From Cyclostephanos tholiformis (lineage: Eukaryota; Bacillariophyta; Thalassiosirophyceae; Thalassiosirales; Thalassiosiraceae): a stretch of 17,442 nucleotides of DNA. The notes beneath the pieces are model-generated. The model was not told where the DNA came from and did no database searches. It was given only the letters and a program-made list of their open reading frames with translations. A program made the translations under genes and the position numbers. Positions 9,875 through 17,442 of the stretch are shown here, piece after piece (position 1 is the stretch's first letter; each line of letters begins with the position of its first letter). The stretch is taken from NCBI GenBank assembly GCA_036939975.1, contig JALLPB010000747.1, positions 1 to 17,442 on the forward strand, written 5' to 3'.

Positions 9875-9886
9875 TCAGTGTCTGGC
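9797..9886 (+). repeat. 7-bp minisatellite (GTCTGGT)n
   Basis: Seven perfect consecutive GTCTGGT units occupy 9824-9872. Degenerate units lie on both sides (GTCCAAT, ATCTGAT and GTCCAAT before; GTTCAGT and GTCTGGC after). Variant units at the edges and identical ones in the middle are typical of an array that expands internally. Confidence 0.92.
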
Positions 9887-10074
9887 ATGCATCATAAAGT
9901 ACGTACATGAGCTGATCATTAATTGCTATGACAGTGTATCATATGTCACTAAAAATAATGGGAATACTGATTAGGTAAATAATACATGGTATTTTAGAGA
10001 GAAATTAAATACCATCAGTTTGTAGGAAATCAAAAATGATGGAACATCTCGTAAATGGGAAGCTAACAGTGCTA
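9887..10074. other. AT-rich spacer without visible gene
   Basis: Nothing recognisable on either strand between the minisatellite and the open segment that ends at 10075. Confidence 0.5.
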
Positions 10075-10263
10075 AATAGACAAAATAGTTTTTTGTATAG
10101 TTCCTATGTTGAGCTTGGGCTCCCATCTTGACAAACAACCCACAAAGGTGCGCACCTTCATGACATCACCATGACAAAGAGTGGAAAATTTGTCCAACCA
10201 AATGCGGCGGGAGAAATAGGAGTCTTGGTTATCAATGAATTTGTCTTGTAGAGTGGAAGATGG
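10075..10263 (-). pseudogene. Short unassigned protein-coding-like fragment
   Basis: The minus strand is open for 63 codons between TAG complements at 10264-10266 and 10072-10074. It contains a protein-like, mixed-composition stretch (DKFIDNQDSYFSRRIWLDKF, then CHGDVMKVRTFVGCLSRWEP). No ATG opens it; the only Met is internal. It retains several CpG dinucleotides, unlike the neighbouring retrotransposon relic. A perfect 14-base palindrome (AAGGTGCGCACCTT, 10145-10158) lies inside. I do not recognise the family. It may be the remnant of a captured gene or another transposable element, or a chance open frame. Confidence 0.35.
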
Positions 10264-10564
10264 CTATCTTGTCAAAGATGTATCTTTTTGTAGGAATCAG
10301 TGAGATTGGGCATTTTGGGTGTATGTGGTAGCAATACCCTTTCTCCCAATTCTCCTATGCTGCATATCCTATGGTACATGTGAATGACAGGAAATGTTTC
10401 TTCATTCTACCATGGAAACCTTAGTCTAATCTGCATCTCCAAGACTCTCTCCCCCTAAGGAAAGCACTTAAGTCATCCCTCCCTTTGTGACACAAACCCA
10501 CCAAAACATAATACGATAATATGGCACCTTATTCCTAAGTGGAATACATCATAATTTATTATTT
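10264..10564. other. Intervening sequence upstream of the retrotransposon relic
   Basis: No motif recognised. The plus strand becomes C-rich from about 10440, like the retrotransposon relic, so the element may begin before the first recognisable peptide at 10565. Confidence 0.4.
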
Positions 10565-11821
10565 ATCCTGACCCGCAAAGCCCCAATTGACTTGTTTATC
10601 AAAACAACTTACCCAGCAAGATAAAATAATATTTCACAGATGCAAACTTTTTTGCCTTCACAAAGACCCAATAGTCCACTCCAAACTATGCCTACTTGAC
10701 ATCCCTACCACCATCCAACAAACCATTTCCATCCATAACCTATGTTGCCGAAAGTCTTAAGTTGAAATTCTCCTCCAACTGCCTTCCTTATAATTACACA
10801 GTCTGCATTCCCAATGGGTCCTCATTCAATGTCAAAGCAATGCAGCTGGTCATCAAGAAGTTCTTCCATGCACCCCAACAAGCACATCATCCACCCACCT
10901 GAGCTGCTGACATATTCAACCTCACCAACTAATTTAACTCAGTCCCAAGCTCCAAATTCTTCTATTGCAGAAAATTTTCCAAACTCCTGCAACCCACCAC
11001 CCTCTGCTCCTACAGCAACCCAAGCAGAGTCACAGTGCATCAAAAATGGTCCAACAGATTGTGGTGCCAACTCCTCATGGAAGAAGGGGTCACACAAGGC
11101 TGCCCTCTATCAGCACTCTTTGGCTCACTCATGGTAGCACCCCTCTTCAAACCAATCAATGCTAACTGCACACCATTGCTACAGAACATCTAGCATCCAG
11201 CAATACTGGCAATGACAGATACGACAGCATTTCCCACCTTCTCTCATCCAGTGATGGCATCTCAACATGCAATATCTTCCTGATCTCAACTTCTGCAACA
11301 CACTAAATGATCACAGCACATCTCTTGGCTGCTATGTCAACATAAAAAAACAAGAATCCTCACCTCCTGCAAAAGTGCCTTCAATCATCCCACTCATCTC
11401 TGAAAAACCAATCTAGCACTTGGACACTTCATTGCCACCACCATTGCATCATTCTCTACAACACCTCACCCTACTGATAATAACACAGCAGTATTACCCA
11501 TTAAACTCACCCAAGGGTTCTGCCTCCTTGGACATCCCATTCTATTGCATCCATTGCCAATGAATTCTTCCCCAATGCTTCACCACCATTATCCTCAACC
11601 AATGCCATTGGTTGATGGATGATTGGCAATGTATTAATTCCCTCGCTGACTCAATCTCAGATAACCAAACAATATTATGTCTTGTCTCCCAATGCACATC
11701 CAGAAGATCTCCCACCTTCTTTCTTCCAACATCCTCTATACAATGAACCAACTGATGACCCCAACTTGCCAAACATCCCCAGGAAAAGTTGAATGGCTCA
11801 CTCACCACCTCCCAAAAATGT
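10565..11821 (+). pseudogene. Non-LTR retrotransposon reverse transcriptase relic (N-terminal half)
   Basis: The plus strand, read across frames, gives reverse-transcriptase landmarks in the right order. A fingers-like LHKDP...KLCLLDIPTTI comes first (about 10660-10720). LPYNYTVCIPNGSSFNVKAM follows near 10785-10845, then ADIFNLT-FNSV near 10905-10945. The clear LINE-type motif GVTQGCPLSALF is at 11086-11121. The active-site region is LLSSSDGIS, where LLxYVDDxS would be expected: the YVDD tetrad (11247-11258) has become SSDG, so one catalytic Asp is lost. The later LGCYVN...KTRILTS segment (about 11320-11370) is the thumb-side conserved block, crossed by a frameshift at an A-run. Several stops and frameshifts are present. 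The plus strand is C-rich and CpG-poor. No endonuclease domain is visible upstream. It is on the same strand as, and probably once continuous with, the C-terminal relic at 12652-14080. Confidence 0.85.
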
Positions 11822-12089
11822 AGGCCAACTCATCTATGAGTATGTAGATTGGTTACTTTTTTTATTAACTTACTCTATTTGAATGAATAAATTTTACATA
11901 AAATATGATAGATAGCCCACAAACACAACTCCACCATGGTTTCCAACGCTTCACCTAGGCCTACCAACCCCAAGATTAACAAATTGTTTGTTAATACAGA
12001 AGAGACGTCTTCTAACCATGCATGTGCACTGGATAGATATTTGAAACGTCCATATCCGACCATTATTGATGGAGAAATGACATCAGACA

Positions 12090-12290
12090 GTGGTTGGTTT
12101 TTGGTCGGTTTTTGGGTGGTGGGGCATCTGACATGCAATTAGCTAGGTGAAAGCTAGGCAAAAAAAGCACATCCCAGCCATGGTGGCCGCCGTCAACCTA
12201 CAACTGCCAAGGTGCCCCATTCCCGGCAATGAGACATTCAACAATAAGCCAACATGATGAGCAACAAGTTTATGGTGTTAAACTAGAGAA
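12090..12290 (+). repeat. Dispersed repeat, copy B
   Basis: Diverged direct copy of 7066-7286 with the anchors GTGGTTGG, CCATGG, CCGGCAAT and TTAAACTAGA in the same order and near-identical spacing over its right half. It lies inside the sequence that interrupts the retrotransposon relic, which suggests that it moved as, or with, a mobile unit. Confidence 0.6.
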
Positions 12291-12611
12291 TATAATTATA
12301 TATACGATTTATTAGCTACTTAAAGGCACAGCACATTGTTGACGTGACAATTATGTTGTCCAAAAGAGCTTCAGAGCTCTCACTGAAATCACAAGGAAAA
12401 GCAAGCCGAAATTACATAACCTTTTGTCAGGGTGTTAGGAGGGCCCAAGCAATTTTGGCTTGCAATGCATCAGAAACTTGTCCAGCAATTGGAACATATC
12501 CATCACCTGGACACTCAATTTGGATGTAATTGTTAGAGGGATTAACATGGTGGGTTAAGAGGGGCCTTTCTGGTAGTAATTTAATGGGTTCCTACATGTA
12601 GAAATTTTTAT

Positions 12612-12634
12612 GGTGGGACTTTTTTTGTCCCACC
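12612..12634. repeat. GGTGGGAC / GTCCCACC hairpin
   Basis: Perfect 8-base arms (12612-12619 and 12627-12634) flank seven T residues. Imperfect pairing of T-rich and A-rich flanks extends the arms to about 15 bases. It lies near the right end of the putative insertion, where fold-back ends of small elements are often found. Confidence 0.65.
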
Positions 12635-12651
12635 AAAAAAACCATAGATGA

Positions 12652-14080
12652 ATGCTGGAAGGTGGTGCACTCACTACCACTACACTACAGACAATATCCT
12701 AAAGTCCTTCCTACTTATGCACTCTAGGTTACACATATACCAGACTTTGCTATGTTAATTTTCCAACTTGGACTTTTTGTCAGTGGCCTTGGGATGCTAT
12801 GCCCACAAATGAGTACTGGACCCAACTTTGTCATGACAACAATGTTGGCTAACTATCAATGTGCAACTCTTGGATTCTGTCTACATGAAGACCTCAACCA
12901 CCCATCCTCCACCCATCTCTCAGCACACTCTTCACAATTAAGACCAACCCATCTCCCAAATCCTCTAATGTTTCCATTGCCTACTTCCAAACATCTCATC
13001 CATCAGATGCTCCCCATCCACACCCCAGCTCAACAACATACCAGCCTTCCTCAACTCAGTCTCCCCCAAATGCACCCACAACAACATAATGATCTCCTGC
13101 ACAAACTACATCAATAATGTAACCCATCATGAATTTTGTACTGACGCCTTGGAAAACCTATATTTCCTCCCAAGCATCAACTCATCTCAACCCATACCAC
13201 ACACCACATCTTTTCCTCTCATTGCCTTCTGCCACACAGCAAACCTTCCAACCAGCTCCCAACTCAGATTTTTTTTTCACATGCATCAAGTGAAAACTAC
13301 ATCTTCCAGTTTACTATCCTTCCGCCCTCCCCTACAGTCTATTCAGACAATGCCTCCACCCCTGCAAGGATCACACATTCAAATGCAAATGCATCTGCAA
13401 AATCTAAGTACACAATTCCATCCACAACAGCCTTTTGTATACTCACCCTTGCCCTCTCATCTGCTGGTTACCTCCTCCCAACATCTAAATTCAACATGGA
13501 GCCTAAGCTCTATCTACCCTTGCACCCCAATCCATGTACATTTGATATCTCCTTCATCTTGGACCCTGCCCTACCACCCATCATCAACCACACATATATG
13601 CATGCCTATTCGCTTCTTTTAGCGCCAACATCACCATCAGTTGCCCTCCACAATGATCTACTTTCTACCCCAACTCCCCAATATTTTAAAAATATTATCA
13701 GCCAAAGGTGATGCACATCTACGAGTCTAAAAACATCAAACACTTAGCTGTAGCAACATGCAACCCAACACTGGCATCATCATCCCCAGCAACTCCGTCA
13801 TTGGCAACATGCTACACAACAATTTGATTCTTGTCCCATTTGCAATCCAACACCTATTTGGCTGCCTCAGCCCCATCCTCCAACATTTCCTCTTTGACAG
13901 AGGCTTACCAAGTATTATCTTTCCCACTGTTGTTGCCCCATGCCACTGAGATGTACTCACACATCATGTCATTCCCCAGCCCTGTTATCCTACCTTGCTG
14001 ATCACAACTGGACCACCACCCACCCACACTGCTTCTTAGGTCATTCCAATTCTTCCCCCACTTGTTCTATAGTTTTATAT
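12652..14080 (+). pseudogene. Non-LTR retrotransposon relic, C-terminal half
   Basis: Coding character continues on the plus strand after the interruption. HIPDFAMLIFQLGLFVSGLG (about 12734-12793) follows a degenerate LTT...NILKSF stretch. Later blocks are FCTDALENLYFLPSI (about 13135-13180), SSAGYLLPTSKFNMEPK (about 13455-13508), FDISFILDPALPPI (13540s-13580s), a VIGNMLHNNLILVPFAIQHL block (13797-13860) with SPILQHFLFDRGLPS, and finally ADHNWTTTHP (about 14000-14030). These resemble, as I recall them, the post-reverse-transcriptase region of diatom non-LTR elements. A Cys/His zinc-finger-like motif expected near 13280-13330 is not preserved. Frames change at least five times. AATAAA at 14120-14125 could mark the 3' end. 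I see no poly(A) tail or target-site duplication. Confidence 0.75.
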
Positions 14081-14616
14081 TTACTTTGATAAAGAACTTG
14101 GTTTTATGAACAATGAGGAAATAAATAAATTATTGGTGGATGCTTAAAATATGGCTGATTAAATTGTCTTTTTCTGCTGGTTCAGAAATCATGCAAAAAA
14201 GTGTCATGACTGTTGATTGTGGTGTGCTGACAAATATTTTGTCTCTTAGGATAAGATAAGAATTACACAGGCCCAATAAAATTCAAGGACCTTGGAACTT
14301 TGTGATGATTATATCTTGTCCCATAAATGTCAGGAGATAATAACCACCAGGAGATAAAAATCAGAAACAAATCTGCATAAACCCTACAAGCACAGCTAAA
14401 CTAAATTAGTCTGTTTTTTGCCAAATTTTACAGATTTGCCTTAATTTTAAGTGCTAAATCTATCTGCCTTGAAACGACTGTTCCAACAATCTTCACTTTG
14501 ATGTTGGCTCCACAAATATCACATGTGCTATTCTTCCCTCTCTATGAAAAAACCAAAGATGAACAATCAGGGCCACTCCTTTGAGGAAAACACAGTTTGT
14601 GGTTTGTGGTATAGTG
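14081..14616. other. AT-rich spacer, no gene seen
   Basis: Non-coding on both strands as far as I can see. It holds the AATAAA at 14120-14125 and two short CAGGAGATA copies about 20 bases apart near 14332 and 14349. Confidence 0.5.
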
Positions 14617-15087
14617 ATGGAGGAGGACATGGTTGTGTGCCTTCAGAAGGTGAAGGAGTTGGTTGAGGGGCAAAAGGAGATCACAATTGCCTCCATTTTA
14701 CATTTGGATATACAACAGTATTGACTGCTGTTGTGTTGGCTTCCACCAACACCACATGGTAGCTCATGTTGAGCGGTTTCATGGGGAGCTTGCTCAGGTG
14801 ATGAAGGGTGTTCAGTGGTGACAAGGCTGAGTGCAGCAAGGAGGAGCACCAGGTGTTCCATGTGAAGAGGGGGTGCTGCCAAGCAACAATAATCTATTGC
14901 TTGGGAGAAGTTGATTATTTGTCAAAGAAGAAAGACAAGGCAATGGACGAGTGTAAACACCTGGCTATGGGGAAATAAAAGAATGCAATTAAGGAGGAAG
15001 TTGCAATGAGAGAGGCATGAATTGGCAAGGAAGTGGCAAAGCACAAGAAAGAGAAGTAGGATTTGGCATAAAATGCAATTGATGATT
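14617..15087 (+). pseudogene. Degraded Lys/Glu-rich, coiled-coil-like pseudogene
   Basis: The plus strand opens with an ATG at 14617 (MEEDMVVCLQKVKELVEGQK) and runs about 36 codons to a stop. After frame changes it resumes as KEEHQVFHVKRGCCQATI and CLGEVDYLSKKKDKAMDECK. The rest is a charged stretch interrupted by four stops (after MGK, REA, KEK and DLA) while the surrounding residues stay protein-like (NAIKEEVAMREA, IGKEVAKHKKEK). Evenly charged Lys/Glu/Ala runs suggest an alpha-helical or coiled-coil segment. Scattered single stops in otherwise coherent text point to a once-coding sequence. I do not recognise the family. The minus-strand open frame at 14643-14882 is its shadow. Confidence 0.5.
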
Positions 15088-15173
15088 ATCAATAATTAAT
15101 TAAGGGAAAATCGTTCAAATACCTACCTTTCTCAAAATTCATACTTCATGGCAGTTCCGGATTTTTTCCTATT

Positions 15174-15330
15174 TCACGTGCAGGCCTTTTTTCCGAAATT
15201 ATATTTTTAGTTGTTTGTGGGCAGCACAACATAAAATCGTTATTTCATTTGCAGCACAAATTTATTTCTCTTTTCCTGTGCAGCACGAAATTATTTTTTT
15301 GCTTTTTTTTTATGCTCGAAATTCTTTTTC
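15174..15330. repeat. Tandem degenerate ~30-bp GCAGCACA repeats
   Basis: GCAGCACA/G starts at 15221, 15251 and 15280, each followed by A/T-rich sequence with T-runs. Related units (GTGCAGG near 15179, ATGCTCGAAATTC near 15312) flank them. The period is 29-30 bases. The core is the reverse complement of the TGTGCTGC core repeated in the introns of the downstream gene. Confidence 0.65.
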
Positions 15331-15383
15331 CGTGTCTTTGAAAAACTAAGACCCCTCGTATTGCCCTTGTCCCTCCTCCTTCA

Positions 15384-17094
15384 GTGGGCAGCCAGTTGGT
15401 TGGGTCAGTAACTCGCTCAACTCGCAGTCAGCAGAGGCTGTAGAATCCAGATACAGTGTCTCTGGCTGCATCTGCTCAGTCTGTGTCTGAAGCTATTGTT
15501 GATGGTGATTTGTCTGAGGAGTCTGATGATGATGACAAAGAGGATGATGATGAGCAAGGTGATATCTGATGATGAAGATGATGAAGACGATGCTGATGGT
15601 GCCATGGAGCCTGAGGGGGAGGACCGGGCCAATCGGTTTGAGGTCTCCTGGATAGTTCCCTGTTGGAGGATGATGTTCCTGCTCAGTCCTTTGGTGTTCC
15701 TTGGGTACATGGCCAGAGTGCCAGGAGAAAGCCAAAGAAAGATAGGCCTCCTTGTCCCAATACTTACGACATGACTGAGAAGCAGGCTGAGGAGGCGATA
15801 AAGAAATGGCAAACGGATTGGAAACAGAAGCATGATAAGGATAGTTGGGAGCTTAGGAAAGATAATGATGGTATGGATAATGATGATGGTAATTTTACAG
15901 GCTGCACTGATACTACATTGCAGCGTATGGTTGATGTTATGTCATCACCACTGCTGGAGGGTCATACCTTCCCCGGAAAGGATGTATTGTTGATTTGGAT
16001 TGCGGAGGAGGCAAATCTGTTTGGTGTTTGTTTTAAGACTATTCGCAGTGATGGTTTTCAGGTTTTGGTGAAGGGTGTGGATGGAGATAGCTTTTATGGA
16101 ACAAGGCTTGGTCGATAGAAAGTTCTTGAATGCTGCATCTGCAATGATAGGATGCAGTATGTTCCCGGTGAAAATCTTTACAATGCCAATGCAAGGATTG
16201 GCAAGTCTGAGTCGTCTCCTGATGGATTGGTAGATTTGGACAACATTGACCTAGTTCTGCCTTCTCCCGGTGAGACTGTTGCTGGTGTGGTTGATGCAGT
16301 TGAGGGGATTGCAGATGAATATAGTGATGACAAAAAGGAAAAGGATGATGACTTTGTTGATGCCCCTGAAAAAGGCAAGAAGGTCAGGGTGAAGTTGCCC
16401 ATCAAGGCAAAGTGGTTGCTCCCGATAGTTCATTCTTCCATTGCTGATAGCCCAAACATGTCATACAAGGAAATATTTGAGCTGCTTAAGGTTTGTGCTG
16501 CTGGAGAATGTGACATATTGTTATTTTTATTCATTATTGTCTGACAGTTAATTTTATTCTGCTGTGGAATATGTGTTTGCTTTTATTTGTGCTGCTTTTG
16601 GATGGTGATTACCTAAATAATGTAATGTATACAGGTGAGCATTTTCCATATTTTGTCGTGCTGTTGGTAAATTGCTCATAAATCAAATTGTGTTGTTATT
16701 ATCCTCACTTCTATTATCAAGCCATATGTCATCGGCAAATTCCTAACCAATGCTTTGATACAGAATGTGCGAACTATGGTTAGGACCAAAGATTTCGGTG
16801 ATCCTGACCAAAACTTGACTTACCTACCACAACTGGAGAAAGTACTACAAGATGCTAGCCATGAGTTTGAATTCTATACAAAGACTCCTGTTCAGGTCAA
16901 GAAACGTCTGTTGGAGGCTGTGCTAGCTGAGAAGATGCAAAAATTGAAGAAATTGAATAGAACTATGTCAAAGAAGATATTTTGACCTATTTGGAGAAGT
17001 GGGAAGAATTGAATTTGGAGATGCTGGAAGAGGTTGGCCTTGGAATGTCATGCAGTGATGACAAGCCCAGCAAGTCCAAAGAGGATGACAAGAG
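15384..17094 (+). pseudogene. Mutator-like (MULE-type) transposase gene, N-terminal part, disrupted
   Basis: Exon 1 runs from an undefined start to 16490. An N-terminal SVTRSTRSQQRL-TAG-NPDTVS stretch (TAG 15441-15443, probably from CAG) leads into a long Asp/Glu/Ser acidic tract (about 15500-15600). Then come a basic segment (ARRKPKKDRPPCP), TEKQAEEAIKKWQTDWKQKH, and a conserved block FPGKDVLLIWIAEEANLFGV with VKGVDGDSFYG. KVLECCICNDRMQYVPGENL may be a remnant of a Cys/His DNA-binding domain. Exon 1 ends NMSYKEIFELLK. After an intron, exon 2 continues in phase: PYVIGKFLTNALIQNVRTMV, FGDPDQNLTYLPQLEKVL, KTPVQVKKRLLEAVLAEKMQ and, one frameshift later, ILTYLEKWEELNLEMLEEVG. Recall of similar diatom proteins suggests a MULE-type transposase, with the DDE core beyond the window. 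Breaks are TAG at 15441 and 16116-16118, paired frameshifts near 15560 and 15650, and one near 16975. The family name is an inference; the coding region is secure. Confidence 0.72.
16491..16721 (+). other. Intron 1 of the MULE-type gene
   Basis: GTTTGT at 16491 follows the codon ending ...ELLK, and AG at 16720-16721 precedes CCATATGTC, which reads on in the same frame as ...PYVIGKF. Removing these 231 bases joins the two blocks exactly (phase 0). Inside, AG at 16633-16634 is directly followed by GTGAGC, a juxtaposed acceptor/donor-like site that would divide the intron into 144 and 87 bases. TGTGCTG-type repeats occur throughout. Confidence 0.65.
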
Positions 17095-17442
17095 GTTAGT
17101 GATGCACTTACTTCAGTTTGCCATCATCATTTCACATAATGTCTTTTAACGTGCCTTTCTAATCATTTTGTGCTGTTGATAGGTGAGCGTCATTGATAGA
17201 CTGCAAATAATTGGTAATTTATTTATTCTGTGCTGTACGTGAATGGTGTCTTTTGTTATTTTGTGCTGTTAGTAGGTGAGTCTAATTAATAATCCAAAAA
17301 CGAATAATGATTTATTTATGTGCTTTCTGTGAAGTGCTAACATTGTATGATATTATTTTTGAATTTGCTATTGTTATTATTTTGTGATGTTCATAGGTGA
17401 GAATAATCAATATTCTGGAAGTGATTCATCATTTAATTATTT
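17095..17442 (+). other. Start of intron 2 with tandem AG|GTGAG units
   Basis: Coding text ends at ...KEDDKR and GTTAGT begins at 17095. The remainder to the window edge is AT-rich and non-coding. It contains three copies of a conserved 23-base box, roughly ATTTTGTGCTGTT-NN-TAG followed by GTGAG, with AG ending at 17182, 17275 and 17396. The intervals are 88, 93 and 121 bases, each beginning with GT and ending with AG. The second and third intervals share internal sequence (TTTATTTAT...GTGCT...GTGAA), so they are diverged tandem repeats. The 3' end of the intron is outside the window. Confidence 0.55.

Larger units (their letters stand above)
11809..12669. mobile_element. Probable insertion splitting the retrotransposon relic
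   Basis: Between the two halves of the relic lies about 0.86 kb whose composition differs: AT-richer, more CpG, no retrotransposon peptides. It carries copy B of the dispersed repeat. The flanks CTCACTCACCAC (11797-11808) and CTCACTACCAC (12670-12680) could be a decayed target-site duplication. An inverted 11-mer with one mismatch (A-C/T-TCATCTATG, 11828-11838 and 12643-12653) lies just inside. Both signals are weak. The open frame 12344-12529 has no recognised motif. Confidence 0.5.

Noticed and set aside
9797..9886. Telomere-like repeat
   Set aside because: The GTCTGGT unit does not match TTAGGG-type or TTTAGGG-type telomere repeats, and the array is short with decayed edges on both sides.
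12344..12529. 61-residue plus-strand open frame
   Set aside because: No recognisable motif, ordinary for AT-rich sequence, and it lies in the putative insertion; kept only as part of that feature.
15417..15833. Minus-strand 138-residue open frame with Ser-rich and hydrophobic stretches
   Set aside because: It lies antisense to the acidic GAT/GAG tract of the MULE-type gene; the poly-Ser run is the complement of that tract.
1496..16118. Reassignment of TAG as a sense codon, because several coherent frames are broken by TAG
   Set aside because: TAA and TGA also interrupt relics here (for example in the 14617-15087 pseudogene and the retrotransposon), and frameshifts are common, so ordinary decay explains the pattern.

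Overview
The window looks like repeat-rich nuclear DNA from a microbial eukaryote, most likely a diatom or related stramenopile. It contains no tRNA, rRNA or operon-like gene packing, and no intact host gene that I can support. The diatom assignment is an inference: the peptides I can read resemble transposase and reverse transcriptase families I associate with diatom genomes. Codon use and a database search would be needed to confirm it. The coding-like stretches are short, change frame and carry stops, which fits decayed transposable elements.

Layout from left to right. Positions 57-2989 hold a DNA transposon bounded by a perfect 22-bp terminal inverted repeat, with a broken transposase-like gene inside. 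Positions 3062-4040 are purine-rich, simple-sequence DNA. Positions 4060-6490 are non-coding and contain one long near-perfect hairpin. Positions 6500-6687 carry a tandem array of palindromes with a 28-29 bp period. Positions 7066-7286 are copy A of a dispersed repeat. Positions 7467-9257 are a minus-strand piggyBac-type transposase relic. A 7-bp minisatellite follows at 9797-9886, then a short unassigned open segment on the minus strand at 10075-10263.

Positions 10565-14080 hold a non-LTR retrotransposon relic on the plus strand. Its reverse transcriptase part (10565-11821) and C-terminal part (12652-14080) are separated by about 0.85 kb containing copy B of the dispersed repeat, so this looks like a nested insertion. 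A small coiled-coil-like pseudogene lies at 14617-15087.

The right end (15384-17094) is a Mutator-like (MULE-type) transposase gene. It is the best preserved gene here, with long in-frame blocks, a phase-consistent intron at 16491-16721, two in-frame TAG codons and a few frameshifts. Its introns contain degenerate repeats in which a 3' splice-site-like AG is followed directly by a GTGAG donor-like sequence. This recursive-splice-like architecture is the most unusual structure I found.

The elements do not appear to work together. The picture is serial insertion and decay: three autonomous element types have lost recognisable catalytic or structural residues, and the retrotransposon relic is strongly CpG-depleted.
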